43,631 nt of DNA from CAIKMD01 sp035277525. Its GTDB lineage: Bacteria > Pseudomonadota > Alphaproteobacteria > ATCC43930 > CGMCC-115725. The notes under the pieces are model-generated. The model did no database searches, was not told the origin of the DNA, and saw only the letters and a program-made list of their open reading frames with translations. This document shows, in pieces, positions 8,941-15,986 of the stretch (the first letter of the stretch is position 1; every line of letters starts with the position of its first letter). Position numbers and translations under genes: made by a program. The stretch covers positions 1 to 43,631 of the forward strand of contig DATEKH010000052.1 in NCBI GenBank assembly GCA_035277525.1, written 5' to 3'.

Positions 8941-10592
8941 GCCGCGCGCGGCGTTCATACCGCGCGGGTCTTGCCTTCGGGATCGTTTTTTTATGGGCAC
9001 TGTCGCTGCCGAGCGCGGGCGAGCTCGGCTTGAGCGTCGATCCGCGGCCGCCCGTTCTGCTGCTTGCGATTCTCGCGATCCTCGCCTTCATTGGCTTGAG
9101 CGGTCGCCGCGTCGGAGCCCTTGGGCGATGGCTGCTCGCGAGTGTCTTCGTGGTGTTGACCGGCCTGCAATTCGCCGCGGGCAAGGTCGCGCAAACGCTC
9201 GATCGCCCGCTCGATCTCTATTTCGATCTGCGCCACGTCCCCAACCTGTTTGGTCTTTATCTCGATGCGGCGGGCTGGCGCGGCGTCGCGATTGTCGCGG
9301 CCGGGCTCGCGGGTTTTGTGGTCGTGCTCGTGCTGGCGGCGCGCTCGCTCGCCGGTATCGAGCATGCGATGGCGCGGCCGGGGGTGGCCGCGCCGACGCT
9401 CTTGGCCGCGCTGCTTGGCCTCGTGCTCATCGCCGTGCCGCTTGGCAAGGACGGACTCGTCAATCGCGGCGCGATCGCGACGGCATCGCACCAGGCCGAT
9501 TCGGCGTGGCGGGCTTTTGCCGTTCTCCACGGCTACGACCAGCGCTACGCGGCGGCGCTCGCGGCGCCGCAACCCCCGCTTGCCCCACTGCCTGGGCTCA
9601 AGGCGCACGACGTCTATCTGATCTATGTCGAATCCTACGGCACGGTTGCCTTGGACGAGCCAGCCTATCGCGCCGTGCTCGCGCCGGCGCTTGAGAAATT
9701 CGCCCAGACGGTGAAGACAGCGGGTTACCAGCTGCGCTCCAGCCGTCTCGTCTCGCCGACCTTCGGCGGCGGGTCCTGGCTCGCGCACAATACGATCGCG
9801 AGCGGCGTGAAGCTCGATCCGCTGCTCAACGAGCTCGTGCTGAACGGTCAGCGCAAAACTCTGCCACGCTACCTCGCGGCCGCCGGCTACCGCACCGTCG
9901 AGGTGATGCCCGGGATCAAGAAGCCCTATCCCGAAGGCGCGTTCTGGGGCTTCGATGCGCATTATTACGGCGCGGAGCTTGGCTATACCGGCCCCGAATT
10001 CGGCTGGTTCGGCATTCCCGACCAATACACGCTGCGGGAATTCGCGGCGCGCGAGCTGAGGCCCGGCCGTGGCCCGCTCTTTGCGCAGATCGTGCTCGTC
10101 TCGAGCCACACGCCCTTCGCGCCCGTGCCGCCCTATCTCGCCGATTGGCGCGACGCCGGCACATTCGCAACCGTGCCGCAAGCCGACTGGGCGCGCATCT
10201 ATACCCCTCCCAATTGGTCGAATCTCGACGCGCCCTATCTCGAAAGCATCGCTTACGACTTGAAGACGCTGGGTGCGTGGCTGTCGCGCCTCGAGGGCTC
10301 GCCACTGATCATCATCCTCGGCGACCACCAGCCGCCCGATCTGACGCGCGGCGCGGGCGAGGCGTGGAGCGTGCCGGTCTATGTCCTCTCGCGCGATCCC
10401 GATCTGGTGCGCCCCTTTGCTGCGCTCGGCTATGGCGAAGGGCCGGCGCCGGCGCCGCGCGCCGAGCCCGAGGGGATGGAGAAATTCCTCGGCGAGTTTC
10501 TCGAGGCCTTTGGTGCTACGTCCGAAGAACCCGCGTCAGAGCCGCCGCAAATGCCTGGCGCTCAGGCGGCGTCCCAACCGTCACGCGAATGA
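8937..10592 (+). CDS. LtaS-like membrane sulfatase/phosphoglycerol transferase-family protein
   Basis: 551-aa inner-membrane protein of the alkaline phosphatase superfamily. About five hydrophobic segments in the first 170 residues are followed by a periplasmic catalytic domain. Likely metal and nucleophile regions are YVESYG (about 234), FGGGSWLAHNTIASG (with Ser/Thr as nucleophile candidates), SSHTPF and GDHQPPD. Relatives transfer phosphoglycerol or phosphoethanolamine to envelope polymers. The substrate here is unknown. GTG start overlaps the previous stop (GTGA). The last about 25 codons, a Pro/Glu/Gln-rich tail, overlap the 3' end of hisC on the other strand. Confidence 0.82.
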   Translation: MSRARRSYRAGLAFGIVFLWALSLPSAGELGLSVDPRPPVLLLAILAILAFIGLSGRRVGALGRWLLASVFVVLTGLQFAAGKVAQTLDRPLDLYFDLRHVPNLFGLYLDAAGWRGVAIVAAGLAGFVVVLVLAARSLAGIEHAMARPGVAAPTLLAALLGLVLIAVPLGKDGLVNRGAIATASHQADSAWRAFAVLHGYDQRYAAALAAPQPPLAPLPGLKAHDVYLIYVESYGTVALDEPAYRAVLAPALEKFAQTVKTAGYQLRSSRLVSPTFGGGSWLAHNTIASGVKLDPLLNELVLNGQRKTLPRYLAAAGYRTVEVMPGIKKPYPEGAFWGFDAHYYGAELGYTGPEFGWFGIPDQYTLREFAARELRPGRGPLFAQIVLVSSHTPFAPVPPYLADWRDAGTFATVPQADWARIYTPPNWSNLDAPYLESIAYDLKTLGAWLSRLEGSPLIIILGDHQPPDLTRGAGEAWSVPVYVLSRDPDLVRPFAALGYGEGPAPAPRAEPEGMEKFLGEFLEAFGATSEEPASEPPQMPGAQAASQPSRE

Positions 10593-11607
10593 GGTGGTCG
10601 AGCGGCGCGACGCCCGGCATGCGCAGGAACACCGCTTCGCCCGATAAAAGCTTCGCCAATGTGCCTCGCGCGCGATCGCCGTCGCCCATATCGATGGCGA
10701 CGAAATTGGTCGCCGATGGCAAGGCCGCGAGACCGAGCGAGGCGGCGAGGGCCTCGTAATCGCGCCGGCCTTCGGCGACGAGGCGCTGGACCGTCGCGAT
10801 GAAATCCTGATCGCCGAGCGAGGCGAGCGCCGCCTCCTGCGACAGCCGCGTCACGCCGAAATGATGGCGGATCTTGTCGAAGGCGGCGATCAAGCCGCGC
10901 GCGCCGATCGCATAGCCGATGCGGGCGCCGGCCATGCCATGCGCCTTTGAAAAGGTGCGGATGCGGATGACGCGTGGATCTTCCGGATCGAGCGCCGGCA
11001 GCGAACCCGCGGGCGCGAAATCGCTATAGGCTTCGTCGAGAACGAGCAGGCTGCCTTGGGGAAGCTTCTCGAGAATCGCAAGCTGTTCCTCCGCCGCGAG
11101 CCAGCTTCCGGTCGGGTTGTCGGGGTTGGAAAGATAAACCAGCCGCGCGTTGCTCTTTTGCGCGGAGTCGGCGAGCGCCGCCGCATCGTTGCGGAAGGCG
11201 CGGTAGGGCGGGGTCACGAACCGGCCGCCGAACCCGCTTACGTGAAAGGCGAAGGTCGGATAAGCGCCGTGCGACATGACCACCGGGTCGCCAACATCGA
11301 TGATGGCGCGAACGACGAGTCCCAGCAGATCATCGGCGCCAGCGCCGAGCCCGATCTGATCGCGCGCGACACCGTGATGCCGGGCAAGCGCCTCGCGCAG
11401 CACATGACCCTCCGGATCGCAATACCAATTGACGCGCGTCGCGCCCTCGCGGATCGCGGCCACCGCTTTGGGCGACGGCCCGAACGCGCTCTCATTGGCG
11501 CCGATACGGACGGCAAGCGGACGCCCGAGCTGTCGCTCGAAAGCTTCGGGCGGGACGAAAGGAACGACGGCCGGGAGCGCGCCGACGAGCCGCGAATAGC
11601 GCAGCAT
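10516..11607 (-). CDS. hisC: Histidinol-phosphate aminotransferase-type enzyme HisC
   Basis: 363-aa fold-type I aminotransferase, histidine biosynthesis type. Features are ANESAFGPSPKA near the N-terminus, LSNPDNPTGSWL, LVLDEAYSDFA and the PLP lysine K221 in FSKAHGMAGARIGYAIG. The C-terminal RVTVGTPPERQAFAAAL is the conserved HisC ending. HisC-like enzymes can also act on tyrosine/phenylalanine precursors or cobalamin intermediates, and no other his gene is nearby, so the physiological substrate is inferred. The gene lies 32 nt downstream of tatA on the same strand. Its 3' end overlaps the opposing gene by 77 bp. Confidence 0.85.
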   Translation of the reverse strand: MLRYSRLVGALPAVVPFVPPEAFERQLGRPLAVRIGANESAFGPSPKAVAAIREGATRVNWYCDPEGHVLREALARHHGVARDQIGLGAGADDLLGLVVRAIIDVGDPVVMSHGAYPTFAFHVSGFGGRFVTPPYRAFRNDAAALADSAQKSNARLVYLSNPDNPTGSWLAAEEQLAILEKLPQGSLLVLDEAYSDFAPAGSLPALDPEDPRVIRIRTFSKAHGMAGARIGYAIGARGLIAAFDKIRHHFGVTRLSQEAALASLGDQDFIATVQRLVAEGRRDYEALAASLGLAALPSATNFVAIDMGDGDRARGTLAKLLSGEAVFLRMPGVAPLDHLIRVTVGTPPERQAFAAALTRVLRT

Positions 11608-11639
11608 CGCGTCGCGGCCGCGCTCGGTTTTAGCGGCGG

Positions 11640-11864
11640 TCAGCCGCGGTCATGGGCAGGACGGTCGGCGGCAGCCGTGGTCGCGTTTGGCGGGCTGACT
11701 TGCGGCGGCGGGCTCGCGATCTCGTCCTCGTCTTTCATGCCCGCCTTGAACGCCTTGATGCCTTTTGCGAAGTCGCCCATCACGCGCGGCAGCTTGCCGG
11801 CTCCGAAGAGCAGCAGAACGATCAGCAGAACGACCATCCAATGCACTAAGCTGAACGAACCCAT
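11640..11864 (-). CDS. tatA: Twin-arginine translocase subunit TatA
   Basis: 74-aa TatA/E-type protein. One N-terminal membrane helix (about residues 6-21, HWMVVLLIVLLLFGAGKLP) carries the FG-x-x-K-LP hinge. An amphipathic helix follows (GDFAKGIKAFKAGMKD), then a short acidic, Pro-rich tail. The size and GIKAFKAGM pattern fit TatA rather than TatB. tatB and tatC do not follow; hisC does. In many alphaproteobacteria tatABC are adjacent, so the partner genes should be elsewhere. Confidence 0.92.
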   Translation of the reverse strand: MGSFSLVHWMVVLLIVLLLFGAGKLPRVMGDFAKGIKAFKAGMKDEDEIASPPPQVSPPNATTAAADRPAHDRG

Positions 11865-12015
11865 GGGCCTATCCTTGAAGCGGCGGTGAAGAGGCAGCGT
11901 CTGGCGCGTATGGCGCAGCCCAAAGGCTCAATTGTCAAGGGAAAACGGCCTTACGGGCAAAGCGCTTTCGCCCCTCAATGTGGCGCCTCGAGCGCCCCAA
12001 TGCTAGGGTCCGGTC

Positions 12016-12762
12016 ATGCGAAAAAGCATTTTCGCCGCCCTTGGTCTGGGCGGGCTGCTGGCGGTTCTTGCTGCAGCAGGCCTCCTCCATCGTCCCAGCC
12101 CGCAGCAACCCGTCGGCGGCGAAATCGCGCCGCCGCCATCGCTCGCCGCGCGCGAAATCACGCGGGCGACCGCCCCCGTCGGCACGCAGGAAGAGGCGGC
12201 GCAGCCCGCTCCCCCGGCCGTGCCCGACCTGCCGACCATCGAGGTCGCGCCGCGCCCGGTCCACGAGGTCCCGGAAGAAGCGCCGCCGCCGAAATCGGAC
12301 CTTGCCGACCGCGCCGGCCGGACGCTCGCCTTCCCCGGCCCTGCGCGCGACCGGCCACGACCCTTCGTCAGGCCGGCGGCACCGGTCATTGCCGGCGCCG
12401 CCGAGGCATCGGGCGGGACAACCTTGGCCGTTGCCGGGCGCCCTGTCCGGCTGTTCGGTGTCCGCATCGCCGAGCCGGGCGATCGCTGCGGCACGGCAAG
12501 CGGTGGACGCGGCAATTGCGCCGAGGCGGCGCGCGAGGCGCTGGCGCAGCGATTGCGCCGCTCGCCGCGGGTTTCGTGCCAAACGCCGCCTGGTCAGCGC
12601 GGCAATCCCGCGGCGATCTGCGTCGATGCCAGCGGCACCGATCTCGGCGGCTTTCTCGTGACCGAAGGTCTGGCCCTCGCCGATACGAGCCAGAGCTATG
12701 AATATTTCGGCGCCGAAGGCGTCGCACGCTCTCACCGCAGCGGCCTCTGGGGCCACCGCTAA
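12016..12762 (+). CDS. Membrane-anchored thermonuclease (SNase)-fold protein, degenerate active site
   Basis: 248-aa exported or membrane-anchored protein. The N-terminal hydrophobic stretch (about residues 5-24) is followed by a Pro/Ala/Glu-rich linker to about residue 130. A C-terminal domain resembling staphylococcal nuclease OB-fold proteins follows: GRPVRLFGVRIAEPG, AAREALAQRLR, TDLGGFLVTEGLALAD, ARSHRSGLWG. Four cysteines (DRCG, GNC, VSCQ, AICV) are spaced as in alphaproteobacterial relatives. The DAPE motif and the DRYGR-type loop that supply nuclease residues are not visible, so catalysis is doubtful. It is divergent from tatA, and a GC-rich hairpin follows. Confidence 0.75.
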   Translation: MRKSIFAALGLGGLLAVLAAAGLLHRPSPQQPVGGEIAPPPSLAAREITRATAPVGTQEEAAQPAPPAVPDLPTIEVAPRPVHEVPEEAPPPKSDLADRAGRTLAFPGPARDRPRPFVRPAAPVIAGAAEASGGTTLAVAGRPVRLFGVRIAEPGDRCGTASGGRGNCAEAAREALAQRLRRSPRVSCQTPPGQRGNPAAICVDASGTDLGGFLVTEGLALADTSQSYEYFGAEGVARSHRSGLWGHR

Positions 12763-12780
12763 AGGCAAGAACCGTTGAGA

Positions 12781-12810
12781 GCGGCGCGCAGTCGAAACGC
12801 CGCGCGCCGC
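12781..12810. terminator. Bidirectional hairpin between convergent genes
   Basis: Perfect 9-bp inverted repeat GCGGCGCGC / GCGCGCCGC with a 12-nt loop. It lies between the stop of the SNase-fold gene (12762) and the stop of gcrA (12823). Placement between convergent genes suggests a shared transcription stop. There is no T-tract, so intrinsic termination is not certain. Confidence 0.45.
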
Positions 12811-12822
12811 GAGAGCCCGCTT

Positions 12823-13164
12823 TCAGGCGGCGTTGTGCTGCTTCTTCGGCTGGACGTAAGCCATCGCCGCGTGCTCGCTGCAATAGGGCTTGCCCGGCAT
12901 CGGACGCTTGCCGCAGAAGTGGAATCCCGCTTCGCCCGGATGTCCCAAAGGCCAAGTGCAGCTCGGCGGCGCGATGCCGATCACGCGACGGGTCGGCGGT
13001 CGCTTCAGCGGCGAGGGCCGCGGCTTCAGCAACAGCCGATGTGCCTTGCCGACCACGGCGTTCTTGCTGATCCCCAGCCGGCGGCCGATTTCAGCCGTGG
13101 AATGCCCTTCGGCCCAAAGTGCGGCCAATTGCTCCATGAGTTCCGGCGTCCAGATTGATTCCAT
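12823..13164 (-). CDS. gcrA: Cell-cycle transcription regulator GcrA
   Basis: 113-aa GcrA, the sigma-70-associated regulator that activates genes with CcrM-methylated GANTC sites. The N-terminal helix-turn-helix runs from WTPELMEQLAALW through AEIGRRLGISKNAVVGKAHRL (about residues 4-45). A basic linker and a small cysteine-rich tail follow (SCTWPLG, FHFCGKR, YCSEHA). The start ATG at 13164 gives the usual MESIWTPE-type N-terminus; codons further upstream are not family-like. A GAATC (GANTC) site covers codons 2-3. Restricted to alphaproteobacteria, so it is a strong lineage marker. Confidence 0.93.
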   Translation of the reverse strand: MESIWTPELMEQLAALWAEGHSTAEIGRRLGISKNAVVGKAHRLLLKPRPSPLKRPPTRRVIGIAPPSCTWPLGHPGEAGFHFCGKRPMPGKPYCSEHAAMAYVQPKKQHNAA

Positions 13165-13300
13165 GGCTGCCCCACTGTATCCTGTGGATAACTGGTCTCC
13201 CGACCCCAACATATAGTAGCATGATGGAATGGCGGCGCAAGCGACTTTCGCCGTTGGCGTTGCAGAAGTGCGGGTACCCGCGAGCAAAACGAGGAAGGAT

Positions 13301-13316
13301 CTCGGCTTCAGCCGAG
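13301..13316 (-). terminator. Hairpin with the cold-shock gene stop codon in its loop
   Basis: Minus strand reads CTCGGC-TGAA-GCCGAG, a perfect 6-bp stem whose tetraloop contains the TGA stop of the cold-shock gene. A T-containing stretch ending CGTTTT follows after about 10 nt. Possible attenuating or terminating structure before gcrA; weak as an intrinsic terminator. Confidence 0.3.
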
Positions 13317-13829
13317 CAATTGGATGCCGATTGCCTCGCGGCCGCGACGCGCCTGAGCCACTTGGATGCGCACGGCCTGGCCCGGCTGAAGCTCGTCAAT
13401 CCCCGCCCGCCGCAGCACCGTCACATGGACGAACACGTCCTTGCCGCCGTCATTTGGCAGAATGAAGCCGAAGCCGCGCGCCGCGTCATACCATTTGACG
13501 ACGCCGTCGAGGGTTTCGGACGGACCCGGTGGCTCATCCTCGCGCTCGCGGCGCTGGCGCGACTCGCGCGGCGCTCGCGCGGTCGAGGTGTCGAGTTCGA
13601 AGATCTGCGTGGCGGCGCGGCCTTTGGGTCCTTGGACCCAGGCGAAGGTGATGGCGGCACCATCCGGCGCCTCGCTGAAGCCGGCGCGCTCGAGCACCGC
13701 CGCGGGCAGAAACACGTCGCCCGAGCCGTCATTCGGCACGATGAAGCCGAAGCCCTTGCTCCGATTGAACCATTTGATTTTGCCTGAAAGCGTCGCCCCG
13801 TCGCTGGGAGGCGCTTGAAACGCGTTCAT
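13308..13829 (-). CDS. Tandem cold-shock domain protein
   Basis: 173-aa protein with two CspA-type nucleic-acid-binding domains. Domain 1 (about residues 14-80) has IKWFNRSKGFGFIVP and DVFLPAAVLERAG. Domain 2 (about residues 108-173) has VKWYDAARGFGFILP and DVFVHVTVLRRAG. A charged linker (RESRQRREREDEPP) joins them. In domain 1 the RNP2-type motif has lost the usual histidine (DVFLP instead of DVFVH), so the two domains may bind differently. Double-domain cold-shock proteins are typical of alphaproteobacteria. Start ATG 13829 has GGTGG upstream. It precedes gcrA by 143 nt on the same strand. Confidence 0.92.
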   Translation of the reverse strand: MNAFQAPPSDGATLSGKIKWFNRSKGFGFIVPNDGSGDVFLPAAVLERAGFSEAPDGAAITFAWVQGPKGRAATQIFELDTSTARAPRESRQRREREDEPPGPSETLDGVVKWYDAARGFGFILPNDGGKDVFVHVTVLRRAGIDELQPGQAVRIQVAQARRGREAIGIQLLG

Positions 13830-13926
13830 GACACCACCGTGGGACAGCACCGAGCGCTTCGCCCCGCGGGGTATGTTGTTCGCAAGCCCCCCGGTTGCGA
13901 CACTCAACGTGACTTCAACTCTATTT

Positions 13927-14673
13927 CTACCGGGGTTTGGTGGCAAATATTAAATAGTTGACCCGCAAATCTCTGGCGATTCGCCACGCGCCGCTTGCCG
14001 GCTCGTAGCTGAGGCCGGCCATGTCCTCGATCCGCAATCCTGCCCGGGTGAGGGCGCCCGAAAGCTCGGAAGGACGGCAGAATTTGCGGAAGGAGTGCGT
14101 CCCGCGCGGCAACCAGCGGAGGATGTATTCGGCGCCGAGTATCGCGAACACATAGGCGCGCGGCGTGCGATTGATCGTCGAGAGCACGAGCGCGCCGCCC
14201 GGCTTCACCAGCTTGCCCGCGAGCGCAAGGAATTGCCCCGCGTCGGTCACATGCTCGACCACTTCGAGCGCGAGCACCGCATCGAACCGGTCCTTGCGCG
14301 CGGCCAGCGCCTCGATCGACGAGGAGCGATAATCGATGGCGAGGCCCTGCTGACCTGCGTGCTGGCGCGCTACCGCGAGCGCTTGCTCATCGGCATCGAT
14401 GCCCGTGACGCTGCAGCCCAATCGCGTCAGAGGCTCGCTCATGAGCCCGCCGCCGCAGCCGATGTCGAGCAGTTTCAGCCCGGCGAAGGCGCGGCGCGCT
14501 TTGACATCGCGACCGAAATGCGCCGCCAATCGATCACGCACGAATCCCAAGCGCGCCGCGTTCAGCCGATGCAGCGGCCGAAACGCGCCGCCCTCGTCCC
14601 ACCATTGCGGCGCGATCGCGGCAAAGCGCGCCAATTCCCCGGGATCGACCGACGACGCTGGCTGCGGCTTCAT
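13927..14673 (-). CDS. ubiG: Ubiquinone biosynthesis O-methyltransferase UbiG
   Basis: 248-aa class I SAM-dependent methyltransferase for both O-methylation steps of ubiquinone synthesis. Evidence: FAAIAPQWWDEGGAFRPLH and LNAARLGFVRDRL near the N-terminus, SAM motif LLDIGCGGGLMSEPLTRLG, acidic motif VTGIDADEQAL and VLALEVVEHVTD. The C-terminal NYLIFATKP is typical. Start ATG 14673 is preceded by AGGAAGG, a strong ribosome site. Divergent from lysC, the usual alphaproteobacterial arrangement. Confidence 0.95.
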   Translation of the reverse strand: MKPQPASSVDPGELARFAAIAPQWWDEGGAFRPLHRLNAARLGFVRDRLAAHFGRDVKARRAFAGLKLLDIGCGGGLMSEPLTRLGCSVTGIDADEQALAVARQHAGQQGLAIDYRSSSIEALAARKDRFDAVLALEVVEHVTDAGQFLALAGKLVKPGGALVLSTINRTPRAYVFAILGAEYILRWLPRGTHSFRKFCRPSELSGALTRAGLRIEDMAGLSYEPASGAWRIARDLRVNYLIFATKPR

Positions 14674-14675
14674 GA

Positions 14676-14704
14676 TTGCCTTCCTCGTTCGGACTATGTA
14701 TAGG
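14676..14704 (+). promoter_or_regulatory. Candidate lysC promoter
   Basis: TTGCCT and TATAGG separated by exactly 17 nt, each 4/6 to the sigma-70 hexamers. Located in the ubiG-lysC divergent gap, it would give a leader of about 60 nt before lysC. Prediction only. Confidence 0.35.
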
Positions 14705-14771
14705 GCGCCCGCAGGGCGGCAGCGAGATTTTCGACGCCAATTATTCCAAGGCATCGCGCAGGTCGGGGCGG

Positions 14772-15986
14772 ATGGCGCGCATCGTGCAAAAATTCGGCGG
14801 CACCTCGGTCGCCGATATCGAGCGGATCAAATCCGTCGCGAGCCGGGTCAAGCGCGAGGTCGATGCCGGCAACGAGGTCGCCGTGGTGGTCTCGGCGATG
14901 GCGGGCGTCACGAACCAGCTTGTCGGCTGGACGAACGCGTTTGGCGAGCTTCCCGATCCGCGAGAATACGATGTTGTCGTCGCCTCGGGCGAGCAGGTGA
15001 CGGCGGGCCTGACCGCGCTCGCTCTGCAAGCCTTGGGCGTGCCGGCGCGCTCCTTCCTCGGCTGGCAGCCGCCGATCCGCACCAACTCGGCGCACGGCAA
15101 GGCGCGCATCGAAGAGATCCCGAGCGAGGCGTTCATCGCCGAGATGCGATCGGGACGCGTCGCCGTCATCGCCGGCTTCCAGGGCGTCGGCGCCGATGGA
15201 CGGCTAACGACGCTCGGCCGCGGCGGATCGGACACCTCGGCGGTCGCCTTGGCTGCTGCGCTCGGCGCCGAGCGTTGCGACATTTTCACTGATGTCGACG
15301 GCGTCTACACCACTGATCCGCGCATCGTTGCGAAGGCGCGGAAGCTCGATAAGATCACCTATGAGGAGATGCTCGAAATGGCCTCCTTGGGCGCGAAGGT
15401 GCTGCAAACGCGCTCGGTCGAGCTGGCGATGAACCACCGCGTGCGCCTGCAGGTGCTGTCGAGCTTCACGGATGCGCCGGGAACCCTGGTCGTTGACGAG
15501 GAAGAGATCGTGGAAAAACAAGTGGTGAGCGGCATCGCCTACAGCCGGGACGAGGCCAAGATCACGCTCGTCAAGGTGCCCGATCGTCCGGGCATCGCCG
15601 CGGCGATTTTCGGGCCGCTCGCCGACCACGCCGTCAATGTCGACATGATCGTGCAGAACATCGCCGAGGACGGCACCACGGACCTGACCTTCACCGTCAC
15701 CAAGGCCGATCTCGCCCGCACCGTGAAGGTGCTCGAAGAATCCCGCGCCAAGCTCGGCTTCCGCGAATTAAAGCCCGACTCCGACGTGGTGAAGATTTCG
15801 GTGATCGGCGTCGGCATGCGCAGCCATGTCGGCGTCGCGCAGCTGATGTTCAAGACGCTCGCCGAAAAAGGCATCAACATCGAGGTCATCTCGACCTCCG
15901 AGATCAAGGTCAGCGTGCTGATCGCCGAGGAATACACCGAACTCGCTCTGCGCGCGCTCCACACCGCCTATGGTCTCGATGCATGA
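14772..15986 (+). CDS. lysC: Aspartate kinase LysC
   Basis: 404-aa aspartokinase, first step of the lysine/threonine/methionine/diaminopimelate pathway. The kinase domain starts with IVQKFGGTSVAD and includes TTLGRGGSDTSAVALAAAL, DIFTDVDGVYTTDPR and MLEMASLGAKVLQTRSVELA. Two ACT domains form the C-terminal third (VKVPDRPGIAAAIF, ISVIGVGMRSHVGVAQ), so feedback regulation by amino acids is expected. The ATG at 14772 gives the conserved MARIVQKFGG start. Its TGA overlaps the ATG of the next gene. Confidence 0.96.
   Translation: MARIVQKFGGTSVADIERIKSVASRVKREVDAGNEVAVVVSAMAGVTNQLVGWTNAFGELPDPREYDVVVASGEQVTAGLTALALQALGVPARSFLGWQPPIRTNSAHGKARIEEIPSEAFIAEMRSGRVAVIAGFQGVGADGRLTTLGRGGSDTSAVALAAALGAERCDIFTDVDGVYTTDPRIVAKARKLDKITYEEMLEMASLGAKVLQTRSVELAMNHRVRLQVLSSFTDAPGTLVVDEEEIVEKQVVSGIAYSRDEAKITLVKVPDRPGIAAAIFGPLADHAVNVDMIVQNIAEDGTTDLTFTVTKADLARTVKVLEESRAKLGFRELKPDSDVVKISVIGVGMRSHVGVAQLMFKTLAEKGINIEVISTSEIKVSVLIAEEYTELALRALHTAYGLDA

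Noticed and set aside
7720..9000. Minus-strand open frame of 426 codons
   Set aside because: Antisense to the PLP enzyme gene, which has clear family motifs.
13271..13280. Perfect palindrome CGGGTACCCG
   Set aside because: Ten bases only, isolated and without a partner site; could occur by chance.
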